The notes under the pieces were generated by a model. It made no database searches. It had not been told where the DNA came from and saw only the letters and a list, made by a program, of their open reading frames with translations. 64,000 bases of DNA from Clytia hemisphaerica (lineage: Eukaryota > Cnidaria > Hydrozoa > Leptothecata > Clytiidae). Of the stretch, positions 1-11,893 are shown in pieces; within the stretch, counting starts at the first letter, position 1; each line of letters begins with the position of its first letter. The position numbers were made by a program, and so were the translations under genes. The stretch spans positions 190,530 to 254,529 of the forward strand of contig CACVBU010000486.1 of the NCBI GenBank assembly GCA_902728285.1. The letters run 5' to 3'.

Positions 1-23
1 TACCTTTTATTAAATGTCTGTTT

Positions 24-1752
24 TTATTCAAATTTGAAAGAGGATAATTTGAGCGGCTCATCACTTGCATATTTTCGTGAAATATATCCTCCAGTCCATT
101 CGGTCACCCCGATCTGTTCGAATTGGCAACGAGTGAAAAAGAGAATAAACGTTTTGACAACATCTCTGGAAAGAGAGAATCCAGCACATCTATGGTTGCT
201 CGGTGTAGATTGTCCGAGAAAACGACCACCGTAGGTGAAGTTGTATTTTTCGGACTCTTCCGGGTTTCGGTGCATATCAAATTGGTCGGGATTCTCGAAA
301 AGTTGATCATCCCGGTGTATGAAGTAAGGTAGCGCGCATAGCAAGTCTCCTTTGTTAATCCGGAATTTCCCCGATGTTGAATCGAGCTGGAAATCGGATT
401 TTGCTTTACCATAAATGAAAGCTTTAGATGACCAACGTAGCATTTCAGTGAAGAATTTATGGAGATTTGGCAATGCAGATAGATCGGTTTGTTCTGGATC
501 CTTGAAGTATTGATCAGCTTCTGTTTTCAGCAGTTGTTTATCATCGCAGGTTAATCTCAGGTAGCAATACAATGAATTGAGAACGAAGATTGTTATAGCG
601 TTGCTGGCATCCAGGCATACGACATAGCAGATATCTTTGAACATTTCTTCTTGGGTCAACCCGCTGTTTGAGAATTGGATAGATAGGTTTTTTATTGAAT
701 CCACTTTGTTGAAGATCGTCATGATGTTTTCGATCAAGGTGTTGGATTCCCCGGGCATTTTTTCCATAGCTAACATACCTTTTGAAAAAGAGAGAGATCA
801 ACATGCTTTAAATTACTGACTGAAGCCAGTATCTACCTTCCCATTGGTCAGAATCAACATACAAGCTTACAATTTTATCAATGATCAAGTTGGCTGGTTT
901 GAAGCCAACTCGTTGGGGTCTCACCAAGTACCTGAAGTTGCCCAGCTGGCACGCAACGTTCTTTCGACCTTTATTTTATTTATTTGAGTTGCCTGAAGAT
1001 TGTCACCAAAGTGGTATGAAACTGCCAGTAGCAGAAAAAAAAAGTGTCTTTTCTTCCTGACTTTCAACCTTTATCAAATGTTCACAACGTCCATATAACG
1101 TTAGATGAATGTTGAAATAACGTTGTGTGCAAGCTCAGTTACTATATAACTATAGATGTTTGGTGGCAAAACAATGCATTGTGCGTGCTCTTTTGAACTT
1201 ACCTTGTGTATATTTCTCGAGAGGTGTAATGTCTTCAATGTGGACACCCAACAGCATGTGACAAATAACTCGTTTAGCTGCAGTCGAAAACATTCCTTCC
1301 CAATCCACAGATGAAGCACCACCCATACCATGTTTACTGAGTACCTTGAATTCTTTCTCAATTATGGCTACCATGTTGGGTTTTTGTTTCTCGTAACTCT
1401 TAGCAACGAAATTCATGATAAATGGTTTATGTATTTGATGACCTTCGCCAACACTGAACACACAAGGCGTTTGACCTAACATCATTTCTGGACGTAGCTC
1501 CAAGAAACCATGGCCGGTTTTGCTTCTCTCCGTTTTGGTCATGTCCAATACAGCGGCAACAGCTACATGGTCACACACAAACGTTGTCCAATCGTTGAAT
1601 ATTTTGGCAGAGAATACAGTACTCTGGTGTTTTTCTATTTGTTGTTGGAAGAAATCCCATCCGTTCCATTTGAGCTGGATGAGATTGAAAAGACTGATTT
1701 TCCACCACTGGTGTGGTACGTCTCGTAATTCTTTGTTTTTCGTCGATGTCAT
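24..1752 (-). CDS. Cytochrome P450, CYP74-clan-like (two exons)
   Basis: Two exons: 1752-1203 and 778-24. The donor after 1203 (GTAAGT) and the acceptor before 778 (TTTTCAAAAG) join in phase 1 to give 434 aa. The K-helix ExxR is EMLR (about residues 295-298), and the haem-binding region reads PSNHRCAGFSLSRD with the cysteine near residue 381. The helix-I stretch (VVCLDASNAITIF, about 236-248) lacks the acidic-Thr pair of monooxygenases, and the haem loop has the N-x-x-C-[AP]-G layout of the CYP74 clan. Known members rearrange fatty-acid hydroperoxides (allene oxide synthase, hydroperoxide lyase, epoxyalcohol synthase) without needing O2 or a reductase. There is no N-terminal membrane anchor, which also fits that clan. 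The exact reaction cannot be told from sequence. It lies on the strand opposite to the CHMP6 exons and may be nested in a CHMP6 intron. Confidence 0.85.
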
Positions 1753-3923
1753 TTTAATTTTTCTTCCCTAGAAAGAATTTTCAAAATGCTATAGTCACAA
1801 ATTATTCTGTAAAGCCCGAAGAGCTAGATGTAGTGCATTAAGCTCTACCAAGCAAAAAAATTCAACATCGCAAAAAATATTGGTGCTATTGTTTTCGAAA
1901 ACCCGCGAAGCTTCTTATTGGTCAAGCGCTCAAATTCTATTGTAATGTCACGTGACCTATAAAGGATTTCCTACCTAACCTCGGCGCACTTATCAGCCAA
2001 AGCACGACATCTAGCCCATCGGGCTTTATAAATTTATTGCTATAATACGGGACAATCATTAAGAACATTAATAAGTACCCCCAAACAGAGCAAGTTTACT
2101 CCCCGGACAAGGCAAATTTTGTAGATTTTTCACTATCCCCCCTGGACACTATATCCTCCACCCACCCCCCATGTTCGGACATTTTCTGGAAGAGCCCAAT
2201 GTAGTGTTTTAACATTCAACTTGATACTTTGGGGCTTTGGAGTTTTGAAGCTCAAAATCAAAAGTGTTCCATTAAGACCGAAAATATAACCTGGAAGCCA
2301 ATAAACTTCTCTCATAAAGTGTTCCATTAAGACCGAAAATATAACCTGAAAGCCAATAAACTCCTCTCAAATTGAAATGACCAATGAAAGAAAGTGAAAA
2401 TACTTAAACCAGCGAAAATACCCAGAAAAGACGATTCATTTTAACAATGATTGTAGTTCGCTTTGTCTAAATTTTAACGTTATGCTTTTTTAAATGATTT
2501 TTTAGATCTAATTTGAATGTAATTACATTCTATGCACTTATTATCATGGCAATTATCACAAAAAATTGTTGGTCAGATCCATTTTGATAAGAAGGTAGCA
2601 AGCTAGACGACAAATTCAGACATAGTAGAAATAATAGAGGGAACAAATTTAGTCTATACAAACTAAATCCCATAACAATAATATACTACTGTATTACACG
2701 CATTATAAACGACTCCAGTCTAATTATTTTGACTCCAGTCTTGATTTTGCCAGCAGGGCCAATAAAAAAGATAAGTTTGCGACCATAATTAAGGGCCACT
2801 ACGTTTTTTGTATAATGTTCAAAGTTGTCGCCTCGAAATTCAGCAAAACACATTAACTATCAATAATTCAGGCCTTTTTTGTGTAAAGTCTAATTTTCTC
2901 TCTCAAAAGAAAAACATTTTGACTACTGTTAGAAACTTGCACCAAAACCCTTATCCGAGCTTACCTGGCGTTCCCACCTACAATCCAATGTCTTTTGAAA
3001 TCATTATCTCTTTGCTTACTTTCGTTATACAGTGTATCCGGTAAAAAAGCAGAACAGTTAAAAATAAATTAAAATCTCATAATCTTACTAAAGTTTCGAA
3101 TAATAAACTTTCCAAAGTAAATGTTAAAAATCAGACACACCGCGAGTGACTTCACTCATAGAGTACTATTTTCATAATAAAAAGCCTAAGAAAAAATTAC
3201 ATACTTTACTACGGTAAAATAATTAGTGACAATTAAAAGGACAGCCGATGTAAAACCACTAATTGAATGACATCAACTTTAAAGTTTAGTATAAACAAAG
3301 TAATTAGCAGAAAATATTAAGACACGCAGACAAGTAAGTAAGACGTCATATTTCCAACAATAAAATAGGTTTTTAGAAAAAGAAATTGACTAATTAGGTC
3401 ATAAACATCCATGTAAAAAGTATGACGATTTTGTTTTGATTAAATTCTGTCCTGCTTTTGACCAAACACGCTACACACACTGTTTTACAAATAACGAATC
3501 GCCTTGCTTTTCCAACTTTAATGATAAAGACTTTTAGATTTTTTTACTGTAATAAATTGTTATTATTTTCGTCTGACAGTAGGCTATATAGATTAGAATC
3601 TTTTCCAAAATTGCAGCTTCGTTTTGATGGTTATGTGGTTTCTAAAATGAAGTTTTGATTAGAAATGCAAAATATTATTGGTTTAAAATGAATAAAAATG
3701 TGTTTGAATATAATAGACTGAGAGAAAATCATTTTGAGGGGGAGAAAGTGCGTACTTCGCAACATTAAAAAAGAACGACAATTTCACCATCCACAACCCC
3801 AACCGAAAACTGTAACACCCCTACGTATTCATTCCTCTTTGTGTTTTGCGTATAATAACAACTAACAGTTTATAAAATGAAAATATACGCATGCGTTTTA
3901 ACTTTCTTTTGAAAATGAAACAA
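1753..3923. other. Intergenic, no gene seen
   Basis: AT-rich sequence between the P450 start and a MITE. No ORF here has recognisable protein features. The P450 promoter should lie in its first few hundred bases, but no motif is convincing. The only structure seen is a direct duplication at 2261-2370. Confidence 0.5.
2261..2370. repeat. 55-bp tandem duplication
   Basis: Two adjacent units (2261-2315 and 2316-2370) begin AAAGTGTTCCATTAAGACCG and differ at only a few positions, so the duplication is recent. Confidence 0.85.
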
Positions 3924-3925
3924 TA

Positions 3926-4281
3926 CCTTATCGGGGAAAAAAATGTCGGGGGAAAGTGACGAAAATTTTGAGGGGGTGACGAAATTTTTCCCCGACATTT
4001 TTTCACCCGACCAAAACTTGTACCCGATTTTTTTATCCCCGGCCAAAACATTTACCCAATATTTTTTACCGAAATCAGTGCTTTAAACGTCGAATTATTA
4101 GATCTATTTTCGAGCTAGCCAAGGAAACCATTTCTTTTGGACAATTTAGTCGGGTGAAAGTGGCGAATTTGAAATTTTGGTCGGGAAAAAGTGACAAAAT
4201 TGCCTCTAGGTGACAAAATTTTTCCCCGACGAAAAAAAAACCCGACTAAATAAAACTCCGACATTTTCTTCCCCGATAAGG
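3926..4281. mobile_element. MITE with TA target duplication
   Basis: The terminal inverted repeats are CCTTATCGGGGAA and TTCCCCGATAAGG, flanked on both sides by TA. The inside is non-coding and holds further inverted GTCGGG/CCCGAC words. TA duplication and lack of coding capacity fit a Tc1/mariner-type non-autonomous element of 356 bp. Confidence 0.8.
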
Positions 4282-4500
4282 TAGATGCGAAGAAGACTCT
4301 TTCTCTATGTGGTTTAATCAATCAAGTTGATACTTTATTAAGGTGATGTAGAGATTTTCATCACGTCAAATCTTTCGGTCATTTTTGAAATAGGCTTGCC
4401 CCCCCCCCTGCTACTGTCATTTCTCGTTTAGTTTATTTCCTTTGAATATGAGTGTGGATAATTTTTGAATCTACCTCAAAGGTCCTAAAAGCCCGCGCCC

Positions 4501-4528
4501 GTTCGTTCGTTCGTTCGTCCGTCCGTTC
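4501..4528. repeat. GTTC/GTCC microsatellite
   Basis: Perfect then degenerate tetranucleotide repeat of GTTC turning to GTCC. Confidence 0.9.
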
Positions 4529-4704
4529 AATTTCCACACTATCAGGCTATCGTGTGGAGTCATTACGTAATATTTTCACCGCTAGAGTCAAAATGGTATC
4601 CACCTAGTCACAAAAAGTCTTTTACTGTCAACATTCTCTAAAAGTTCGCTCAACAATCAAACGCGCCAAAATATCACACATTTGAAAAGTCCTGTGGTAC
4701 AGAC

Positions 4705-4748
4705 AAAACCAAGCTGGTGCTTGATTAAAACCAAGCTGGTGCTTGATT
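4705..4748. repeat. 22-bp tandem duplication
   Basis: Two identical units starting AAAACCAAGCTGGTGCTTGA sit side by side in the region upstream of the first visible CHMP6 exon. Confidence 0.85.
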
Positions 4749-5011
4749 GGCAAAATAGTTCTACCAGCTCGTCTCTCAAATAATTGTTTATTATTTGATT
4801 GTTGAGCGAAACTTTTTATCTATATAACCGTAAACAGTTCTCCATTCACATACTAGCAAAAATCAGGTCATGAATCAGCAAAACAGTTTACTATCAACAC
4901 AACAAATCCCTGGTTCACAACGTACTGGCTAATTCTAACCCAGTCTTTTCACGGCTTCAGTGTTGATAGGTGCGAGTCTTATGAGGAATATTTTCTCTTT
5001 CTTTTTCACAG

Positions 5012-5840
5012 GAAATCGATGAACTACTAAGCGGAGGTTTGACTGCTGAAGATGAGGAAGATATTATGAACGAACTTGCTGAATTAGAACGACTTGAACT
5101 ACCCTCTGTTCCTGACACCGAAATTCCAACAGCTGATGTCGATGACCAGTTACCCGATGTACCCTCCGCTGAACCCGGTAAGTCTGACCGATTTTGTGTC
5201 CCCAGCTGAATAAGAATGACCTAGAACTAGCTGCTGTTTATGAACTAAATTTGGTAAGTTTCCCTGGTTTTTTAACCTGCTTCCCTTTAGCCTTGCCGAA
5301 TTAGAAAGGTATAATACTCCTTATTTTCTAAATTCTGATCCCGGTAATAAGTTGCTCTGATTTGACTATTCCAGAAAAATTAACCCCCGTTGTAGTTGTA
5401 GGCTAAGTAAATCTAGGGCTCTCGATGTGGGTACCACTTTCAAAAAAACTCATATCTAAATATTTTGCTTGGCTGTGGTTAAGAAACTGCCTCCAGGGTC
5501 TATTATATAGCTCGGTGATATCACCAGAAGGCTCTCAAAAAGAATTGCTATAGAAGTATACAAGACATTTAAATGGATAAGGCTTATTTTTCAACCAATT
5601 CCACCCTAACTGGGAGTATCCCACTACTAAGCAAGAAATGGCCAAAAGGGCGTTAAACAGTCATATCACCAGATTATATAAGTTAAGGTAGATTGAGAAG
5701 TTGGTCATAGTTTTAAATTTCTACAGGACTAATTAGTCAAAAAGTGGATGAAATGATTTTTGTTTGTTTTCATTTTTTCAGCAACATCATCGAAAACGAA
5801 AACAAAAGAACCAGAACGAGTTGCCATGGCAGCCACTTGA
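5012..5840 (+). CDS. CHMP6: CHMP6 (ESCRT-III, Vps20) C-terminal exons only
   Basis: Exon 5012-5177 (acceptor TTTTTCACAG, donor GTAAGT) begins EIDELLSGGLTAEDEEDIMN, and exon 5782-5840 (acceptor TTTTTTCAG) ends ERVAMAAT before TGA. The join is in phase 1. The start matches the end of the CHMP6 core (human: ..DELLAG..) and the last residues resemble the human tail. CHMP6 bridges ESCRT-II to CHMP4 during endosomal budding; its N-terminus is normally myristoylated. The N-terminal and core exons are not in the 3.2 kb between the P450 and exon 5012, so they should lie left of the window (with the P450 nested in an intron), or this is a partial copy. Reading frame and splice sites are intact, which favours the first. 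Confidence 0.8.
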
Positions 5841-6263
5841 TACGTTTACACGACACGTTTCCTAGACAACACAGACGCCACTAACGGTATTGGAATCAGA
5901 ATGTAGGTTTGTCATATTCAATGCTCCAAGTATGATTGATATTCGAATTGAATTATGGGAACACGTTCTTTTGACTCATGATAACGATTGGTTGAAAAAC
6001 AAAGACTTTTGTAAATTAACATAAATTAGGTTGAGGGTTGAGTAGGATTTAACAGAGGACTCAAGACAAACTGAAAGTGGAAAGCATTTACTTTATTCAT
6101 ATAATTATTTCGAAAATAACTATAACTTGCGGTTAAGTTGCGGCTTACTTATCAAATTAGGGTTTTTTAAAAGCCTTTCAAGTCCATTGGAATTTCTAAT
6201 CTCAATCAATAACAGATTTTATAGTTTCTGTTTTCTTTTTTTTTTTGTAATTTTCAAATAATT

Positions 6264-6813
6264 AAATGGGCTGTTCCATTAAATTTCCATACAAGGGGTA
6301 GAACAAACCTTTTTAAGGCAAAGAAAGATTTTTAGAAATGTGTGAACACCCCCTGGAAAACGGCAAAATCGCAAAAGAACCCTTGGAAAAATTCTTTACA
6401 TACCTTAAAAGTAAGGGGTGGACTAGCCTGGATATCCAGGCTGTAAACTATTTCACAGTCTAGTTTTTGATAGTTCTGGTTTACAGCCTGGTCTCCCTAG
6501 AGCGATTTGCATTCTCTGGTTGGCCAGGAAACATGGGTTTTCACTTTCATTCTCTAGGGAGACCAAGCTCTATAATTTTAGAATTTTGTATGTTGAGGTA
6601 AATTTTGTTTTTTCTAAAATTTTGAGCTTGGATATCCAGGCTAGGGGTGGACGAGCTAAAATCAGCCTTTTACCCCCTAGAAATTTTTAAACTTTTACCT
6701 CCTGGAAAAATGAAAAATACTCCGTTATACCCCTTGGAAAATCTTCTCCGATTACCCCCTGGAAATGTTCGTCCACCCCCCTGTATGGATATAAAATAGA
6801 ATGGCCCAATTCA
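6264..6813. mobile_element. TIR element with a second inverted-repeat element nested inside
   Basis: The outer arms run from GGGCTGTTCCATTAAATTTC (about 6268) to its imperfect complement ending about 6810, including CCATACAAGGGG and CCCCTGTATGG. The inside repeats CCCCCTGGAAA words on both strands. At about 6427-6645 lies a nested unit whose ends both carry the palindrome GGATATCC in the word GGATATCCAGGCT. No coding capacity. Confidence 0.65.
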
Positions 6814-7567
6814 TACAAGAAATATTATCAGCATTATTTATTTTTAAAATATCATAATTTCTTACCTTACTGTTACCATCCTATTTTCTGGAACATTGCC
6901 ACCCTTCAATTTGATCCTGTTTCGAAAAAATTCATTTCAAAAATCTCGCAGGCTGAAAAATTTTTTAAAGATTGATACGACAATTGCTTATAAGAGGGAG
7001 TTTCCCAAAAGAATTCGAGATGAAAAGATCGAAAAATTTTATGAATTTAAGTTCCGCAGAATCTGAGAATGTCTGTGCAGTGAACTGTTATCAGATAGAA
7101 TAATATCTCACTTTGGCTACTTCATCATCTATTCTGATTCCCTTTGTTAAAAGTGATTATTGGTCGTAAAAACAGTTTCTCAAAATCTGATGCGTGGATA
7201 GAAATCTCTTTATAAGGGTATGTCTGCCCGGTATTTTTTCTCAGTTACGAAATTCTTAGTTTTGGAAAACGATTGATATTTACAAATCTATTTTAGCTTA
7301 CAATCTGGAATTTTAGGAGCTAAAAATTAGTGATTCCATCGATTTTAACTCCTAACATTAAAAATCAATTTTAGTCTATACGGAAAGAATAACTAATTTA
7401 GGTGAAAACTTGACACCCAAATTTCTTTTCTTAGAAGTGCGTTTTCAAATAGTTTTCAACACTGGTGAATCTTTAAAATGAGATGATTTCAAATATGTAA
7501 TTCTTTTTGCATTGAGGGGACCGAAGTGCCCGAAATTTCCAGTCGAAAATAATCAAATTATGTGCAT

Positions 7568-8260
7568 AATCGCACGATGGGTTATTTTTTCTTATTTGGC
7601 ACGCCCTCAAAGAGAGCAATTAATCGTTAATTGCATCCTGTAGAGAGCAATTAATCGTTAATCACACTCTTCGATGCAGCGCCAATGTTTACAAAATTGA
7701 TTTTAATGTTTTTTCTCACATTTTTTTTTCATCGAACGTTTTAATTGCATTCGAAATTCATTTTGTGAGAAAGAAAATCTATAAACAACAATAAAAGAAA
7801 AACATAGAGAGAAGAGAAAAATATAAAACTTTCAGTGTAATTTCTGTAATTTACTTTCATAACTGGGAAAAAGTAGTGAAACCCATTGTGCGATTAGCTC
7901 GTAATCACATAATAACTCGTACAATTCGAAAATTGCACTCGTGATTTTTTTTGTTTCGAATTTTCCTCGTCCTTTCGGACTCGGAAAATTAATAACAAAA
8001 AAATCACTCGTGCAATTATTCTCGAATTGCACTCGTTATCATGTGATTACATATACTAATTTTTTGAGAATAGCATACCGTAGCGAATCTAAAAATAGAC
8101 ATTGATTTTTCTGTTTGACCGAAATTCAATCCCGTCAACCTTTGCGTTAATTACGCTTGCACGCAAATTACTATCAATTACAAAGAACAAGTAATAACTT
8201 TCACGACTTTTGAATTAAGACGAAAAGGATTGTGGGATTGAATTTCGGTCAAATGAGAGA
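7568..8260. repeat. Cluster of inverted and direct repeats
   Basis: GCACGATGGGTT (about 7571) faces AACCCATTGTGCG (about 7883). The word AGAGAGCAATTAATCGTTAAT (with minor changes) occurs twice at about 7610-7661. The stretch 7890-8050 repeats CACTCGTG/AATTGCACTCG in both orientations. TTGACCGAAATTCAATCCC (about 8116) faces its complement at about 8238. These look like remnants of at least two MITEs. Confidence 0.55.
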
Positions 8261-8504
8261 AGTAATAATCATGACGTTTGCACGACGAAGCGCTATTCAA
8301 AAGAATCCAATCAAGCATGAGAAAATATGCAATTAAAATACGATAAGAACAAAGAAATGACATTATCATTGCGCACGTGCAATTGAATTCCCATTGCAAC
8401 TAAGGGACCCCTTACAGACACGCTTCATTTTGAGGAAAAAAGCATGAATTCATTCTATCTGATAATAATTCTATGGTCTGTGTGTATGTCCAAAATATTT
8501 CATC

Positions 8505-8726
8505 TTTCAAAAACTTTGATTTTTCGGACCTAGGGGACGAATCTTTCGCCGAAACGAGGCTAAAGCTTTGGGGCAGCCTAGAGACTTAAAAATGGTCGAA
8601 ATTAGCTGACATTTTGCACACCTTGTTCCTAGGTGAATATCCAAAAGTAATTTTTTATTTTCAAATATTTTGATTTGGGGACGAGCTTCTCGCCAAAATG
8701 AGGCTAAAACTTTGTGAGGCAGCCTG
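8505..8726. repeat. Degenerate direct repeat of about 70 bp
   Basis: Blocks at about 8505-8580 and 8659-8726 share GAGGCTAAA, GGGGACGA and GGCAGCCT in the same order with about 20% change. No coding sense was seen. The rest of 8261-9083 shows nothing. Confidence 0.5.
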
Positions 8727-9083
8727 TTTATTTTCTAAATTATCATTTTTTAAGTCGGAGTAAATTCTTGGTATATTTGAGCAACTAAAATAAGACCTTC
8801 GAGTTATTAAGGAAAATGCTTAAGTTGAGTCCAGTGTGGTTCGCACATTCGAAATTCTTCCCAAGTCAAAATCACATAATGCTTCAGAAAATCTAAGTGA
8901 TGAGAAGAATATGTCTGTGGTGTTGGGGTTTACTTCTAATTCTAACAGAATTCAAAATCAAAATGGTACAAAAGAAGTAAGACTTTAACGTTTTAGATTT
9001 TCAAATTATATCTCAAGATTTTAAAAGAAAGTAATTTACAAAATCATAAAAAAAGTAAAACATTTAATTATGAAAGATGAAAT

Positions 9084-11232
9084 TTATTGTTTGTCATCGT
9101 CAACAAGCTCTGAAGCGTTAAATTTTGAATTGTATTTTCGGTTGGTTGACATCTCCCATCGCATATTCTCCAAATCCAAAGCATACTAAAGTGAATGAAT
9201 TAAAATTGGTAAAAAAGATTTGAATTACGAAGCTCAAGGTGTCAACGAGGTCTTGAAAACTTTTTGAAATCTTTTAAATAAATCTCCCAATCTTTAAATC
9301 CTTCTAAACTATTAATTTTTGCTGAAATTTATCTTAATACCCAATCTAGTATGGAATGTCGCTTTTAAATTAGTTTAACTATGGTATAACGATATGAATT
9401 AGATAAAAGAAGGGACCCTCTTAATCAGTACTGAGTTCCTAACAAACGTCCCCCTCCCCTAATCAATGTTAAAATTCCTGCTTTATTATTCGTAACGAGC
9501 TTATGTTATATAGATAAGCCACCTGTCGATTTGAACCTCTGTTACTTTAAGTACCACCACTCTATGAAAACCCCCCGTTTACTAGACATCCGAGGTTAGG
9601 TATACTCATTGAGTTTTAACCCCCTGAGGGGCTAGAGATGAATCTTCAACATTTCTTAGTCAAGAAAAAGTGAAGCCTTAAATTTTCCCCGCATTTAAAA
9701 GTTTTGTTTGAAAAACACACGGGTCACTTGTTCTTGTTGGGAAATAGTGGCTTCATTTCCTATCCGTGAGTTTCGAATCTAGTCCCTACCAAATCAATGG
9801 GTATACCTTTTTGGTGCTCATTTTGAGTTGATATTTCAACAAATCAACATCCTTTTCATGATTGCCAGCTTTTCGGTATAAACTTCGAAACTCGCTACTC
9901 GCTTCATCACGGAGTTGTGAGTGAAGCAATTTTTGTTCTTGCATTTCACGTTGTAGGGATGTGACCTTCTCAGCTAAAAGCTATGAAGAAGAGAATCACT
10001 GGTTAGTTTAAATCTACAAAACGTTTAGATGAGTTATAGCATTTTCTCAGTGCACACGTTATTTATATAAGATTCATTCATTCAGCACATTCTAAGAAGG
10101 ATTCAATGCTGAGATCACATAAATCAAAAAATGTATTAGATAAAAACACTTTAAGAACTTTTTTAAGCTTAAAAGCCGAAAACTTAAGAACATTCTGAAG
10201 CTTCAAAACATTGACGCTCTTATAAATACCCCTACAAGTATCAAATTTTATTTGTCCCCTTTGTACAAAGTAGTTTTTCCACAAGTAATTTCATACCCTT
10301 TGATAATGTATAAGTCACTGCCAACTAACTATTTTACGGTGCTAACTAACTATTTTGCGGTGCCAACTAACTATTTTGCGGTGCTAACTAACTATTTTAC
10401 GGTGCTAACTAGCTATTTTACGGTTCCAACTAACTATTTTACGTACCTGTTTTTCGAATTTCAAATCACGGATATCTCGTTGAGCATCTGCGATATCCTT
10501 TTTCATTTGTTGATGTTCCTAGAAAAAAAACAATTTTAAGTCGGGTTATATATTCTGGCCAAATTTTAGCTGGAAGTCTTTCTGAAAGAGATCAGTTTAG
10601 GCAATTTGAAGGTTATAAAAGAGCCCCCTCTTCCTCCCTGTTACGACGTCCCTGCAACGAAGAAGATTACTAATAATAATAATGAAGTCTTTAATCATTG
10701 AGCTGCTTAATTCAGGGAAACCTTCTTTCAAATTCGAATTTTTACAAGCTTTATAAACCTCGTATAAAGTTAGTGGAGTACAGCAATGAATTTTGAAATT
10801 TGCGTAGATATATTGGGTGTATTCACAGACAAATACAGTTGACGCTCTCCAATTCGATCTTCAAGGGGAATTGGATTTTCATCGAATAAGGGAGCTTATC
10901 GAATAAGGGAGCGTCGTTTATGAGAGCTTCTTGTTGACGGGGACTTTAAATCTCATCGAATAAGGGAGCGTATCGAATAGTAGAACGTCGAATTAGAGAG
11001 TGTCAGCTGTACAATAAAAGGCAAAAAGGAAATTACTTCAAGCCTCAAATTTTATAAATACCTTTTGTATCTTGGAAAGATCATTACTTTGTTGCGAGCA
11101 TTTTTCAAATTCATCTAATAAATAGCAAAGATAACGATTCTGTGGTTTACTGTTTCCTGATGGTGATGTATAGCTGGAAGACGCGGAGCCAGCGGATTTG
11201 CAATTGCATTCACTTCTAAGCCAACCTTCCAT
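9084..11232 (-). CDS. Small coiled-coil protein, four exons, function unknown
   Basis: Exons 11232-11062, 10518-10447, 9980-9807 and 9185-9084 all join in phase 0 and encode 172 aa. Each junction has good GT and AG signals. The start ATG opens MEGWLRSECNCKSAGSASSS. From about residue 58 the protein is charged and heptad-like (EHQQMKKDIADAQRDIRDLK, then LLAEKVTSLQREMQEQKLLH), i.e. a long coiled coil, and it ends DDDKQ. There is no signal peptide or membrane segment. I do not recognise the family; a centrosomal, ciliary or cytoskeletal adaptor is possible but unsupported. The clean phase-0 structure and lack of stops make it a real gene. A 20-bp repeat array in intron 1 runs right up to the splice donor of exon 2. 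Confidence 0.75.
9607..9690. mobile_element. Truncated copy of the CATTGAG hAT-like MITE
   Basis: Shares CATTGAGTTT, GGGGCTAGAG and AAAAGTGAAGCCTTAAA with the complete copies at 38934 and 50351, but the middle and right end are missing. Confidence 0.6.
10319..10444. repeat. Six-copy 20/21-bp tandem array inside an intron
   Basis: Units of the form CCAACTAACTATTTTACGGT repeat six times, with T/C and A/G variants. The last unit ends at the GT of the donor of exon 2 of the coiled-coil gene (minus strand), so copy-number change could affect splicing. Confidence 0.9.
10836..11009. mobile_element. Tc1/pogo-type MITE with TA target duplication
   Basis: Ends are CAGTTGACGCTCTCCAATTC and the near-complement ending GAGAGTGTCAGCTG, each followed by TA. 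Internally TCGAATAAGGGAGC is repeated. The CAGTTGAC end is typical of Tigger/pogo-like elements. It lies in intron 1 of the coiled-coil gene. Confidence 0.8.
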
Positions 11233-11610
11233 TGTTATAAATATAGTATAGTGTGGTTTACGTGTAGATTAAAGTTGAGATTTATAAAGTAGGTTGTGTA
11301 GCTTTTGCTGCTTGATCCAAGTAGAGAGCTGTGTATTGATGGTTATGAAAGATTTTGTTTTTTGTTTCTTATTTTGGAAAGATGTATGGTTTCAATGCAA
11401 GTATCCTGGGTTACCGATCAATTTTTGACGTCAAATATATTTTCATTGAATACAGTATTTTGACGTCACTTTTCATTAGCTTTAGAAATACAATATGGTT
11501 GCTGTGTTTTCTGCGGCGGAAACAGTTAGTTTTTTATTTGTCTAGATCCTGACTGACTTAGGACAAATCAGCACTTCTACATTGCCCTAGATTTTGTAAT
11601 TTAAAACTAA

Positions 11611-11890
11611 AGGCCGGTCTCCACTTTCTCCACCTTTATTGCCTGAAAAGAAGATTACGTCATAAAAAAGTTTCGTGCAAGCAAAAAAATTTCATTCGTT
11701 ACGTCAATTTCGACCAACGGAATTGCTTCATTTTTCAACCGACCAATGACCTTAGAAAAACGTCAAAAAGTTTTCGCTCAAATCGCGCGCAAGTGTAGCC
11801 TGTTAGACGAAAACCACTTTTTATCGCAATTTAACAAAGAAAAATTTGGTTTGTGGGAAGGTACTGGCTAGCGAAAGTGGAGACCAGCCT
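11611..11890. mobile_element. Harbinger-like MITE with TAA target duplication
   Basis: TIRs are AGGCCGGTCTCCACTTTC and GAAAGTGGAGACCAGCCT, with TAA directly outside both ends (11608-11610 and 11891-11893). A 3-bp TAA/TTA duplication fits PIF/Harbinger. Non-coding, 280 bp. Confidence 0.8.
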
Positions 11891-11893
11891 TAA

